Below are positions 17,388-25,079 of a stretch of 64,000 nucleotides of DNA, piece after piece. The number at the start of each line of letters is the position of its first letter. Within the stretch, counting starts at the first letter, position 1. The notes under the pieces were generated by a model. The model made no database searches and was not told the origin of the DNA. It saw only the letters and a program-made list of their open reading frames with translations. Position numbers and translations under genes: made by a program. The stretch is from Thalassotalea_B piscium_A. GTDB taxonomy: Bacteria; Pseudomonadota; Gammaproteobacteria; Enterobacterales; Alteromonadaceae. Location: NCBI GenBank assembly GCA_049347715.1, contig CP186339.1, positions 3,038,001-3,102,000 of the forward strand, written 5' to 3'.

Positions 17388-18004
17388 GCATTTGTTAAAA
17401 TCTAAACTACACTTTTAAAAATTGGTCGATGAAATTATTCACATAGTCATATTTAAGTTGATTTAGATGTCATTTTTTCTTTGCTTATAATGAAATCTTA
17501 ATCACCTTAAAAGTATCAGAATGAATGTACATTTTATAATAAGTGCGAAACAAGCTGCCTAGAACCACCCTCTTTTGGTTATATAGACTTACCCACACAT
17601 CACAACAGCACTCAACCTTGCTAGAAAATGGTGATAAAACCGGTATTGATTGCCATAAAGGCATTGCACATCAACTCCCCGATATGAAAGGTGTAGAAGG
17701 TTGGGAGTAGTCTTTAAATTAATAACAAAATCAGCTTGTCGCTGTTTTTTTTATTTTAATTCTCGTCACACCTTTTTTTATTTGAAAAAAGCCTTATTTA
17801 GATCTATGTTTCCAATTAGGCAGTTAAGTAAATTCACGATTCATTGCCCTCTTTGTTAATTTTAGGCTGCTTTACTTAATGTTAAGTTTACGTACCAGTT
17901 AAAGATTTTAGTTCTATCAATAACTAAGCCCAAAAAACAAACTCGGTTGATAGCTAGTTATTTACCCGCTGAATTAATCAATAGGTTATATACCAAGTGG
18001 TATT
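17388..18004. other. 617-bp intergenic region containing a cytochrome gene relic
   Basis: Between tmcA and the PA3496-like gene there is no intact gene. Positions about 17590-17710 hold a broken C-terminal piece of a NapC/NirT-type cytochrome (listed separately). A short hairpin CAGC/GCTG followed by eight T (about 17733-17754) lies just after it and may be the leftover terminator. The remaining 250 bp upstream of 18005 is AT-rich and shows nothing else I can name. Confidence 0.6.
17591..17710 (+). pseudogene. Relic of a NapC/NirT family tetrahaem cytochrome c (C-terminus)
   Basis: A plus-strand frame ending at a TAG at 17708 reads LENGDKTGIDCHKGIAHQLP and then DMKGVEGW. Intact NapC, NirT and TorC proteins end with a haem motif CIDCHKGIAH followed by LPDM, so this is clearly that terminus. 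The first Cys of the haem-binding CxxCH is replaced by Gly, so the last haem could not attach. No start codon, signal anchor or other haem motif remains in frame upstream, and the frame has about 15 further residues of weak similarity before it is lost. The gene is dead; its partner reductase is absent. Confidence 0.7.
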
Positions 18005-18223
18005 ATGAGTAGGTTACAGAAAATGACATATGACACAACTGATCGTTTTGATAATGACTTAGATGACAATTTTGATGATAACGTCGATGAAAGCAAAGCT
18101 ATTGAAATCTCTTTAAATAATAAACAACAAGACAAAAATTCCACCCAAGTTCGTCAACGCATCGACGAACTATTGGAAAGAAAACGTTTAAAAGAATTAT
18201 TGGACGATAGCGATGACTGGTGA
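18005..18223 (+). CDS. Small acidic protein, PA3496-like putative envelope integrity family
   Basis: A 72-residue very acidic protein: an Asp-rich N-terminal half (residues about 10-30) and a C-terminal charged helix RIDELLERKRLKELLDDSDDW. This C-terminal RRxIEELLExRRLxxEL pattern resembles the PA3496 family of small putative envelope-integrity proteins, whose role is poorly known. It has no signal peptide or membrane helix. A second ATG six codons in is an alternative start. pdxH follows 121 bp downstream on the same strand. Confidence 0.6.
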   Translation: MSRLQKMTYDTTDRFDNDLDDNFDDNVDESKAIEISLNNKQQDKNSTQVRQRIDELLERKRLKELLDDSDDW

Positions 18224-18344
18224 TTTTGTTGCTCAAGGACACTCAATACATCAAAAAATTTATTAACAGAGGAGATTTAATCCTACAAGGTCATAATAAT
18301 TACTGTTAAAATAACCACATTATAAGTAAAAGAGAATCTTTCTC

Positions 18345-18998
18345 ATGACCTTGCTTGAAAAATTACGCTGTTTATTCACCTTCGGACAAGGTGTTGCCCT
18401 TCCATTACCTGATATCTCTGCCGAAACATCACCTACTGAACTTTTTAAACTCTGGTTCAAGGATGCAAGTAAATCTGGTATTTTACTTCCTGAAGCAATG
18501 TCGGTTTCAAGTGTGGACAGTACAGGTCAGCCGAGTACACGCATGGTTTTACTTAAAGAGTTTGATGACGATGGTTTCATTTTTTATACCAATTATGGCA
18601 GTAGAAAAAGTCAAGAACTCACCGGCAACAATAAAATTGCACTTTTATTTCATTGGAATGTTTTACAACGACAAGTTCGTGTCGAAGGAACGGTTGAAAA
18701 AATATCTCGAGAGCAGTCAGCTAAATATTTCCATAGCCGTGATAGAGGAAGCCAAATTGGTGCTTGGGCATCACACCAAAGTCACCCATTAGCAAACGAT
18801 AATGAATTAAAAGAAAACGTTGAGCACTATCAAAACCTTTTTAAAGATAAAGAAGTGCCTTTACCTGAATTTTGGGGAGGATGGCGAGTCAAACCTCATT
18901 ATATTGAGTTTTGGCAAGGCCGAGCGAGCCGTTTACACGACCGATTATGCTTTCAAAAACAGCATGAACACTGGGAAACCTTTAAACTTAACCCATAA
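18345..18998 (+). CDS. pdxH: Pyridoxamine/pyridoxine 5'-phosphate oxidase
   Basis: A 217-residue FMN enzyme that oxidises pyridoxine or pyridoxamine 5'-phosphate to pyridoxal 5'-phosphate with O2, the last step of vitamin B6 synthesis and salvage (E. coli PdxH, 218 residues). FMN- and substrate-binding segments are visible: TRMVLLKEFD, FYTNYGSRKSQEL, ALLFHWNVLQRQVRVEG, SRDRGSQIGAWASHQS, and the C-terminal FWQGRASRLHDR with the final NP. GAGAAT lies ahead of the ATG as a weak ribosome-binding site. It stands as a single gene. Confidence 0.97.
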   Translation: MTLLEKLRCLFTFGQGVALPLPDISAETSPTELFKLWFKDASKSGILLPEAMSVSSVDSTGQPSTRMVLLKEFDDDGFIFYTNYGSRKSQELTGNNKIALLFHWNVLQRQVRVEGTVEKISREQSAKYFHSRDRGSQIGAWASHQSHPLANDNELKENVEHYQNLFKDKEVPLPEFWGGWRVKPHYIEFWQGRASRLHDRLCFQKQHEHWETFKLNP

Positions 18999-19079
18999 AA
19001 TCATCTAGTCTTACCAGAAAGTACAAAAGCTATGCTAGACTTTAAAGATAAAATTGTGCTTAAAAAACAAGAGCTTTAA

Positions 19080-19868
19080 ATGTTCAAATATTTAGGGGTT
19101 ATTGGTTTTCTTCTTATTGCTACTACAACATCAAAAGCACAAGAATTAACTATTGGCATAGAATCATTCCCGCCCGTTTTTGATAAACATGCTCAAGGAG
19201 TAGGCACCGACTTACTTAAGCGCATTGAACAAGTTTCAGATCTTACCTTTAATTTACAGATAATGACTTATGCTCGAGCCAAAAAAGAGCTACAAAACCA
19301 ACGAATAGACATTATTGGCTTAATTCCCAAAGGATTAGAAACCAAAGACTTTTATCAATATGCAATAGAACTCGACTGGTATTTTAACAATAGTGTTGAA
19401 GTTTTTAGTACAGAAAAAAAATATTTAAAACTTAACTCAATTCCAGTTAATAGTTTAGGAACCCTTGTTGGTAATGCCGCTTTTTTTTCTGAAAAATTTA
19501 ATATCCCTCTAAATAAATTCGTTGAAGTGGCAAGTTTAGAGCAATTAGTAAAGATGCTTGATAAGAAACGCTTAAAGGCTATCCTATTTGAAAGAGCAGC
19601 AGTAATGTCCAGCATTCAAAACTATATCAATACTCCTATCTATTATCGCTACCTTGATACTATTCCCGCCACCTTAGCCGTTGCAAAAACTAAGGAAGGT
19701 CGACAATTAAAAAAAATGCTCGATAGTTTGATTATTGAAGTCAATCAAGCACAAAACTTTCAAAAAAGGGGTAACTATTATCGTTTACCTAACTTTGGAA
19801 TAGTCCCCAATATACATAACAACCAAACTGACAGCTTAGATAAGGTGATAAACGCATACGACGAATAA
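19080..19868 (+). CDS. Periplasmic solute-binding-like protein (SBP_bac_3 type)
   Basis: A 262-residue exported protein with a signal peptide (about residues 1-20, cleaved near SKAQ) and the two-lobed fold of family 3 solute-binding proteins: ELTIGIESFPPVFD as first strand, GVGTDLLKRI, a DIIGLIPKG middle and a second lobe from about residue 110. No permease or ATPase gene is nearby, so it is probably not an ordinary ABC transporter subunit. Many such orphans occur in Alteromonadales and are often annotated only as transporter substrate-binding domain proteins. Ligand unknown. Confidence 0.75.
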   Translation: MFKYLGVIGFLLIATTTSKAQELTIGIESFPPVFDKHAQGVGTDLLKRIEQVSDLTFNLQIMTYARAKKELQNQRIDIIGLIPKGLETKDFYQYAIELDWYFNNSVEVFSTEKKYLKLNSIPVNSLGTLVGNAAFFSEKFNIPLNKFVEVASLEQLVKMLDKKRLKAILFERAAVMSSIQNYINTPIYYRYLDTIPATLAVAKTKEGRQLKKMLDSLIIEVNQAQNFQKRGNYYRLPNFGIVPNIHNNQTDSLDKVINAYDE

Positions 19869-19910
19869 CAATCCTGGCTCATAAGTCACGTTACTTGCGA
19901 CCAATAAAAA

Positions 19911-19931
19911 AGCCAGTAATAAATACTGGCT
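19911..19931 (-). terminator. Terminator of the oadGAB operon
   Basis: An 8-bp perfect stem AGCCAGTA/TACTGGCT (19911-19918 with 19924-19931) with loop ATAAA is followed on the minus strand by TTTTTT, 33 bp beyond the oadB stop. It can also serve the convergent gene at 19080. Confidence 0.85.
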
Positions 19932-19963
19932 CAGTTAAAAACATTTAGCTTACTCCATGTAAG

Positions 19964-21097
19964 CTATGGACCAACTAAAGCTAACAAAATCCCTGCCGCA
20001 ACAGCTGAACCAAGTACACCCGCAACATTAGGTCCCATGGCATGCATTAATAAAAAGTTATGAGGATTCGCTTCTAAGCCCACTTTATTAGCAACACGAG
20101 CTGCCATAGGTACCGCAGAAACCCCTGCTGCACCAATTAATGGATTAATAGGATCTTTACTATACTTATTCATTAACTTCGCCATAAGCACGCCTGATGC
20201 CGTACCAATAGAAAAAGCAACGGCTCCTAAAGCTAATATGCCAATCGTTTCAAGGTTTAAGAACTTATCAGCACTCAGTTTAGACCCCACTCCCAAGCCA
20301 AGAAATATAGTAACAATATTAATTAACTCATTTTGAGCGGTTGAACTTAGTCGTTCTACAACACCACTTTCACGCATCAAGTTACCAAGACAAAACATAC
20401 CAACTAATGGCGTAGCAGCAGGCAAAAAGAAAATGGTCATTAACAGTACTGCTAATGGAAAAACAATTTTTTCAATTTTGGTTACTGGACGCAATTGCGC
20501 CATCACTATTTGACGCTCTTCTTTAGTAGTCAGAGCTTTCATAATGGGTGGTTGAATAATAGGTACCAAAGCCATGTATGAATAAGCTGCAACTGCTATA
20601 GCGCCAAGTAATTCTGGTGCTAACTTAGATGCGAGGAAAATAGCAGTAGGACCATCAGCGCCCCCGATTATTGCGATAGCCGAAGCATCTTGCATGGTAA
20701 ATTCAAAGCCAGGGATCGCATTAAGAGCAATAGCACCAAACAATGTAGCAAAAATACCAAATTGTGCGGCAGCTCCTAAAAATAAGACTTTAGGATTGGC
20801 AATTAATGCACCAAAGTCCGTCATTGCTCCCACGCCCATAAATATTAATAATGGGAAAATACCAGTATCAATACCCGCATAATAAATATAATGAAGTAAG
20901 CCACCCACTTCCGAAAAACCAGCCACAGGAATATTAGTTAAAATCGCACCAAATCCCATAGGTAAGAGCAAAAGAGGTTCAAAGTTTTTAGCTATTGCTA
21001 AAAATAATAATAAACACCCTACTAGCATCATTACTATTTGGCCAAACTCAAAATTAGCTAAGCCTGTTGATAACCATAATGTATTTAACGACTCCAT
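19964..21097 (-). CDS. oadB: Na+-translocating oxaloacetate decarboxylase, beta subunit
   Basis: A 377-residue integral membrane subunit that couples decarboxylation of carboxybiotin to outward Na+ pumping. About ten helices are visible. The key acidic residue lies in IGGADGPTAIFLASKLAP, the region of the Na+/proton-binding Asp in known beta subunits, and the C-terminal GNLMRESGVVERLS, LGLGVGSKLSAD and MGPNVAGVLGSAVAAG segments are also conserved. The related family members act on methylmalonyl-CoA or glutaconyl-CoA; the alpha subunit next door points to oxaloacetate. It follows oadA with 8 bp between the genes. Confidence 0.94.
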   Translation of the reverse strand: MESLNTLWLSTGLANFEFGQIVMMLVGCLLLFLAIAKNFEPLLLLPMGFGAILTNIPVAGFSEVGGLLHYIYYAGIDTGIFPLLIFMGVGAMTDFGALIANPKVLFLGAAAQFGIFATLFGAIALNAIPGFEFTMQDASAIAIIGGADGPTAIFLASKLAPELLGAIAVAAYSYMALVPIIQPPIMKALTTKEERQIVMAQLRPVTKIEKIVFPLAVLLMTIFFLPAATPLVGMFCLGNLMRESGVVERLSSTAQNELINIVTIFLGLGVGSKLSADKFLNLETIGILALGAVAFSIGTASGVLMAKLMNKYSKDPINPLIGAAGVSAVPMAARVANKVGLEANPHNFLLMHAMGPNVAGVLGSAVAAGILLALVGP

Positions 21098-21105
21098 TAT
21101 CTCAC

Positions 21106-22881
21106 CTATGCCAATGTAATTAACGGATCGCCAACAGTGACGGCATCACCTTCTTTAGCGTTGATAGCAACAATTTCACCACTGTTAACAGCGCGAATTT
21201 CCGTTTCCATTTTCATAGCTTCCATAATAATAACAACTTCGCCTGCCTCGACATGCTCACCTTCATTAACGAGTACTTTAAAAATATTACCCGCTAACGG
21301 CGCATTTAATGTTTCACCAGCACTTACTGAAGCAGACTGCTTTAACAATTCACCTCCAGCAGCATGTTTAACACTATCAATAGAGCCTCCAGGAGCAACG
21401 ATAACGTCATAAACCTTACCATCAACACTGACGGCGTAGTTTTCTGTTGCTGTCGCACTAGCAGAGGATGAAGCCTCATTTTGCGCAGGAGCTTTCGTTG
21501 GCACAGGTTCAAAAGCATCAGGATTATTTCTGTTTTCTAAAAATTTCAATCCAATTTGCGGGAATAATGCATATGTAAGCACATCGTCAATCACATCATC
21601 TGCAAGTGTAATGCCTTTTTCATCAGCAATAGCTGTGAGTTCAGCAGATAAGGTTTCCACTTCAGGTTTTAATAAATCGGCTGGTCGGCAAGTGATAGCT
21701 TCAGCACCATCTAAAACACGAGCTTGCAACTCAGCATCGACTTTATCTGCGGTTGCACCATATTCACCTTTTAAAACGCCAGCAGTTTCTTTAGTAATAG
21801 TTTTATAACGTTCGCCAGTTAAGACATTAAGCACCGCTTGTGTGCCTACAATTTGAGAGGTAGGTGTGACTAATGGAATATAACCAAGATCTTTCCTTAC
21901 CTTAGGTATTTCAGTTAATACTTCATCAAGTTTATCAGCGGCACCTTGTTCTTTGAGCTGATTTTCCATGTTAGTTAACATGCCACCAGGGACTTGAGCC
22001 AATAAAATTCGAGCATCAATGCCTTTTAAGCTTCCTTCAAAACGTGCATATTTTTCTCTAACATCTCTAAAATAGGCGGCAACTTCTGCAAGTTTGACCA
22101 TATCTAGACCTGTATCACGTTCGGTTCCTTCAACAATTGACACTATGGTTTCTGTAGGAGAATGACCATAGGTTTGACTCATTGATGAAATAGAGGTGTC
22201 AATGACATCGATATCCGCATCAATAGCTTTCATGTGTGTCGCAACACTAAGCCCTGTCGTAGCATGACAATGTAATGCGATTGGCAAAGATATCGTTTCT
22301 TTTAATCGACCAATTAACTCAGCGGCATCATAAGGCTTTAATAAACCAGACATGTCTTTAATACATAATGAATGGGCGCCCATATCTTCAAGTTGTTTGG
22401 CCATTGTTAGCCAACCTTCAAGTGTATGGACTGGACTTTCAGTATAACTTAATGTCCCTTGGGCATGCGCCCCAACTTTAACTGCTGCTTTGATCGATGT
22501 TTGTAAGTTACGTACATCATTCATTGCATCGAAAATACGAAAAACATCTACACCATTGATGTGAGCACGCTCAACAAATCGTTCAACAACATCATCCGCA
22601 TAATGACGATAACCTAAAATATTTTGTCCTCTAAACAACATTTGTTGCTTAGTTTTTGGCATTGCCTTTTTTAAAGCTCGAATTCGTTCCCAAGGATCTT
22701 CACCTAAGTAACGAATACACGAATCAAATGTTGCACCACCCCAAGACTCAATTGACCAAAAACCAATTTCATCAAGTTTAGGTGCAATAGGCAACATATC
22801 TTCTAAACGAAGTCGCGTTGCTAATAATGACTGATGACCATCTCTTAGAACAACCTCTGTGATACCTAGTGGCTTTGACAT
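21106..22881 (-). CDS. oadA: Oxaloacetate decarboxylase, alpha subunit (biotin-dependent)
   Basis: A 591-residue soluble subunit that moves the carboxyl group of oxaloacetate to biotin, giving pyruvate. The N-terminal carboxyltransferase TIM barrel has VVLRDGHQSLLATR (metal Asp), CIKDMSG with the active-site Lys, and ALHCHATTG with the metal-binding His pair. A conserved domain follows, then an Ala/Ser-rich linker near residue 460-480, and a C-terminal biotinyl domain with the biotin Lys at about residue 557 in MEAMKMETEI. With OadB and OadG it forms a Na+ pump used in citrate or oxaloacetate turnover. Confidence 0.96.
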   Translation of the reverse strand: MSKPLGITEVVLRDGHQSLLATRLRLEDMLPIAPKLDEIGFWSIESWGGATFDSCIRYLGEDPWERIRALKKAMPKTKQQMLFRGQNILGYRHYADDVVERFVERAHINGVDVFRIFDAMNDVRNLQTSIKAAVKVGAHAQGTLSYTESPVHTLEGWLTMAKQLEDMGAHSLCIKDMSGLLKPYDAAELIGRLKETISLPIALHCHATTGLSVATHMKAIDADIDVIDTSISSMSQTYGHSPTETIVSIVEGTERDTGLDMVKLAEVAAYFRDVREKYARFEGSLKGIDARILLAQVPGGMLTNMENQLKEQGAADKLDEVLTEIPKVRKDLGYIPLVTPTSQIVGTQAVLNVLTGERYKTITKETAGVLKGEYGATADKVDAELQARVLDGAEAITCRPADLLKPEVETLSAELTAIADEKGITLADDVIDDVLTYALFPQIGLKFLENRNNPDAFEPVPTKAPAQNEASSSASATATENYAVSVDGKVYDVIVAPGGSIDSVKHAAGGELLKQSASVSAGETLNAPLAGNIFKVLVNEGEHVEAGEVVIIMEAMKMETEIRAVNSGEIVAINAKEGDAVTVGDPLITLA

Positions 22882-22891
22882 GCTTTAACTC

Positions 22892-23164
22892 CTATTTCTT
22901 TTGAGAATGCTGATGACGGTACTGAGTAACAGCAGAACTAATTGCTGCAATAACACCCGGTGAAACACCCTCATTTGATTCTTTCTTATTTGTTGATTTA
23001 CGCTGATGATTCCGTTGAACAATTGGATCTGGATATGTATGAGCTAATTTAACTAAAATAGTATTAATAAATACAACCAACAAACCTAAAAAAGCGAAAA
23101 CAAAAACCATTCCAGCAAGCATTAATGTGCCAGCTTCAGTAAAAAGTTGCGCTAAGTTATCCAT
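22892..23164 (-). CDS. oadG: Oxaloacetate decarboxylase, gamma subunit
   Basis: A 90-residue subunit with one membrane helix (about residues 12-36) and a hydrophilic, His- and Lys-rich C-terminal tail that in known gamma subunits carries Zn2+ and binds OadA. The frame could begin at a TTG at 23179, but GAGG lies just ahead of the ATG at 23164, and family members begin close to this point, so I used 23164. It opens the oadGAB operon, 10 bp ahead of oadA. Confidence 0.88.
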   Translation of the reverse strand: MDNLAQLFTEAGTLMLAGMVFVFAFLGLLVVFINTILVKLAHTYPDPIVQRNHQRKSTNKKESNEGVSPGVIAAISSAVTQYRHQHSQKK

Positions 23165-23341
23165 TTTTTCCTCATTCAACAGTTAATTTTAGAATTAGAA
23201 TAATCACTCCAATAACCAAAAAGCAACTTAAATATCTTTAATTCATAAAAATAATTTCAAGTCAATACTACAAAGTAGTTAAATTAAGTATATATGCAGA
23301 CATTTTTGATATTTATTCATATTTCTTATAACAAAAAAGAT

Positions 23342-23407
23342 ATTGTATACAATAGAAAACTCTTTAATTATAGGAGCTAAAGATGATTTATAGTATTTTG
23401 CATACAA
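23342..23407. promoter_or_regulatory. Pair of TTGTATACAA-type operator candidates
   Basis: A perfect 12-bp palindrome ATTGTATACAAT (23342-23353) and a one-mismatch copy of its core, TTGCATACAA (23398-23407), lie 55 bp apart. Palindromes of the form TTGTnnACAA are typical for GntR-family repressors of carboxylate metabolism. No such regulator is encoded nearby. They lie about 180-240 bp ahead of the oadG start. Confidence 0.4.
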
Positions 23408-23493
23408 TTTGTAGTGCGAATATAACTACACATATCTTACCTTTTAGATCAGAACAAACTTTCAATATTTACCAACATAAATTGCTATTTTGA
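23383..23493 (+). CDS. Possible 36-aa small ORF or leader peptide
   Basis: An ATG at 23383 follows TAGGAG with a 6-base gap, a better ribosome-binding site than chance usually gives, and opens a 36-codon frame (MIYSILHTICSANITTH and on) ending at TGA 23491-23493. The product has no recognisable family and is not clearly membrane-bound. It starts between the two palindromes of the preceding entry. It may be the truncated beginning of a lost gene, a leader peptide, or chance. Confidence 0.3.
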   Translation: MIYSILHTICSANITTHILPFRSEQTFNIYQHKLLF

Positions 23494-23704
23494 TCAGGTA
23501 AATGATTAATATTAAGTCAGCAAAACTCGCTAAAAACAACAAAACGGCTGAGACTTATGAGAAAGGATAGTGTAAATATCTGTAATAAGGTAATAACAGT
23601 AGTGATTATTTTGATCTAGTGATGAAGTTGTAATACGAAGATATTAAATTCAACCGATTAAAACTCTTGAGAAAATATATTTGAATAAATTGTAGACGAA
23701 AAAA

Positions 23705-23730
23705 AACCAGTCAAAAGACTGGTTTTTTAA
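23705..23730 (-). terminator. Terminator of the tRNA unit
   Basis: An 8-bp stem AACCAGTC/GACTGGTT (23705-23712 with 23717-23724), loop AAAA, with a long T run on the minus strand, lies just beyond the 3' end of the last tRNA-Arg gene. Confidence 0.88.
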
Positions 23731-23732
23731 TG

Positions 23733-23809
23733 TGGCGGACGCGGCAGGAGTCGAACCTGCGACCCCCTGGTTCGTAGCCAGGTACTCTATCCAGCTGAGC
23801 TACGCGTCC
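23733..23809 (-). tRNA. tRNA-Arg (anticodon ACG), copy 1
   Basis: A 77-base gene with encoded CCA. Acceptor GGACGCG pairs with CGCGTCC; the anticodon loop is CTACGAA (ACG, read as ICG after deamination); the T arm is GCAGGTTCGACTCCTGC. It differs from copy 2 by one base in the variable region (GGGG rather than GCGG). It lies in the same order as the E. coli serV-argV cluster behind csrA. Confidence 0.97.
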
Positions 23810-23840
23810 GCAATAAACTATTATTTATATCTTAGTTAAA

Positions 23841-23905
23841 AGATAGCGAACCTGTTCGTAGCCATCATTACCAAATATTCCTATCCAGCAATACTACGTA
23901 TTCGC
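23841..23905 (-). pseudogene. Decayed tRNA-Arg copy in the spacer, copy 1
   Basis: On the minus strand this 65-base stretch keeps pieces of the neighbouring tRNA-Arg in order: ACGTAG, GCTGGATAG, then GGCTACGAAC and AGGTTCG. The arms no longer pair and the T stem is gone. The ends GCGAA and TTCGC are complementary. A near-identical copy lies at 24083-24147. Confidence 0.65.
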
Positions 23906-23973
23906 ACTCTAAAAATTTATTTAAACAGCCTTTATAGTAGCTGTTCTTCATTATTTAATCACTTGAAGAAAAG

Positions 23974-24050
23974 TGGCGGACGCGGCAGGAGTCGAACCTG
24001 CGACCGCCTGGTTCGTAGCCAGGTACTCTATCCAGCTGAGCTACGCGTCC
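23974..24050 (-). tRNA. tRNA-Arg (anticodon ACG), copy 2
   Basis: A 77-base gene with encoded CCA, identical to copy 1 apart from one base in the variable region. Acceptor, D, anticodon and T arms all pair. The 5' side is followed by the spacer repeat. Confidence 0.97.
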
Positions 24051-24082
24051 GCAATAAACTATTATTTTATATCTTAGTTAAA

Positions 24083-24147
24083 AGATAACGAACCTGTTCG
24101 TAGCCATCATTACCAAATATTCCTATCCAGCAATACTACGTATTCGC
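24083..24147 (-). pseudogene. Decayed tRNA-Arg copy in the spacer, copy 2
   Basis: Near-identical to the decayed copy at 23841-23905, differing at one base in GATAGCGAA/GATAACGAA. The near identity shows that the decayed copy was duplicated together with its neighbour after it had already decayed. Confidence 0.65.
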
Positions 24148-24223
24148 AATAAACTATTATTTTATATCTTAGTTAAAAGATAGCGAATTAATTCGCTTTA
24201 CCTTTCTATTCCTATAAAAGGAA

Positions 24224-24315
24224 TGGCGGTGAGGGAGGGATTCGAACCCTCGATCCGGGATAAACCAGATACTCCCTTAGCAGGGGAGCGCCTTCGGCCA
24301 CTCGGCCACCTCACC
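24224..24315 (-). tRNA. tRNA-Ser (anticodon GCT)
   Basis: A 92-base gene with encoded CCA and the long variable arm of class II tRNAs. Acceptor GGTGAGG pairs with CCTCACC; the anticodon loop is CTGCTAA (GCT, reading AGC and AGU); the T arm is GAGGGTTCGAATCCCTC. It is the counterpart of E. coli serV and lies between csrA and the tRNA-Arg genes as in that species. Confidence 0.97.
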
Positions 24316-24518
24316 TAAGTGGGGCGAATATTAATGGATATAAAAAATATGTCAAACTATTTTTCATCTTTTAATATGGTTTATTGACTGTTTGTTGAGA
24401 AATCGCCCAACTCGATTGTTTTTCACACATTAAAAGAGTCATTAACTCATTTATTAGAGAAGCTAGCAGTAAAAAATACTTGAAAAAAAAGCCAACCTCA
24501 GTCGACTTTTATTTGAAA

Positions 24519-24710
24519 CTAAGATTCGGCTTGTTCACTTTCGCCTTTTTCAGATTGTATTCGCATATAAATTTCTTCGCGATGTACGGAAACTTCTTTT
24601 GGCGCATTAACACCAATACGAACTTGATTACCCTTAACGCCTAAAACGGTTACAGTTACTTCATCACCAATCATTAGGGTTTCGCCCACACGACGCGTCA
24701 ATATCAACAT
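24519..24710 (-). CDS. csrA: Carbon storage regulator CsrA
   Basis: A 63-residue dimeric RNA-binding protein that blocks or stabilises mRNAs at GGA motifs. The full family pattern is present: MLILTRRVGETLMIGDEV, VLGVKGNQVRIGVNAPKEV and SVHREEIYMRIQ; Arg44 in VHREEI is the key RNA-contact residue. The length matches E. coli (61). It lies between alaS and tRNA-Ser, the conserved gammaproteobacterial order. Confidence 0.98.
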   Translation of the reverse strand: MLILTRRVGETLMIGDEVTVTVLGVKGNQVRIGVNAPKEVSVHREEIYMRIQSEKGESEQAES

Positions 24711-25079
24711 TATACTTTCCTTTTATTAAAACGGGATCCACTAAACCATTAAGCTAGTATTAAATTTAGTCTAAACTTTGAGATTTCGCACAAAAAAAAT
24801 GTAATGAATTATGTAAAAATAAATACTTAAAACTCATTAACATCAAAAGAACACTTAAACACCACGTTAAGGTTTCATTTGAAATAAATTATTATACGAT
24901 TGTACAGTATATATATTAACAAGCTTCTGTACGCGAGGCACACAATTATTTAGTCTTTTTTATCATCTCTTATGCATATTCATAAATAACTATAGACTAT
25001 TAACATTAAATTAACATTAAAAAAAACTTAGACATAAAAAAAGGAACATTAATGTTCCTTTTTTATTCAATTGTTCAAA
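24711..25079. other. 369-bp csrA upstream region
   Basis: Between alaS and csrA there is no gene. The right end holds the alaS terminator; the rest is very AT-rich and should contain the csrA promoters and leader. I see no operator that I can assign. Confidence 0.6.
25038..25066 (-). terminator. Terminator of the recX-alaS unit
   Basis: A perfect palindrome AAGGAACATTAATGTTCCTT (25041-25060) flanked by A and T runs lies 20 bp beyond the alaS stop. Confidence 0.85.

Larger units (their letters stand above)
23165..23732. other. Long intergenic region upstream of oadGAB with operator-like palindromes
   Basis: This 568-bp AT-rich stretch holds the oadGAB promoter, two operator-like sites (listed separately), a 36-codon plus-strand frame with a good ribosome-binding site, and at its right end the terminator of the tRNA-Arg unit. 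No other gene is visible. Confidence 0.6.
23812..24187 (-). repeat. Triplicated spacer repeat in the tRNA-Arg array
   Basis: A block of about 39 bases starting AATAAACTATTAT and ending AAAAGATAGCGAA occurs three times: 23812-23850, 24053-24092 and 24148-24187. Copies 1 and 2 extend into the decayed tRNA-Arg copies, giving repeat units of about 95 bases. Each copy directly abuts a CGC that ends a tRNA-Arg 5' side or a decayed copy, so the array grew by unequal exchange between tRNA repeats. Confidence 0.8.

Noticed and set aside
18355..18792. A 145-codon plus-strand frame
   Set aside because: It lies wholly within pdxH in another frame; pdxH is certain from its motifs and this frame shows no family features.
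23812..24187. The tRNA-region repeats as a CRISPR array
   Set aside because: Only three copies, spacing set by tRNA genes and decayed tRNA copies, no cas genes.
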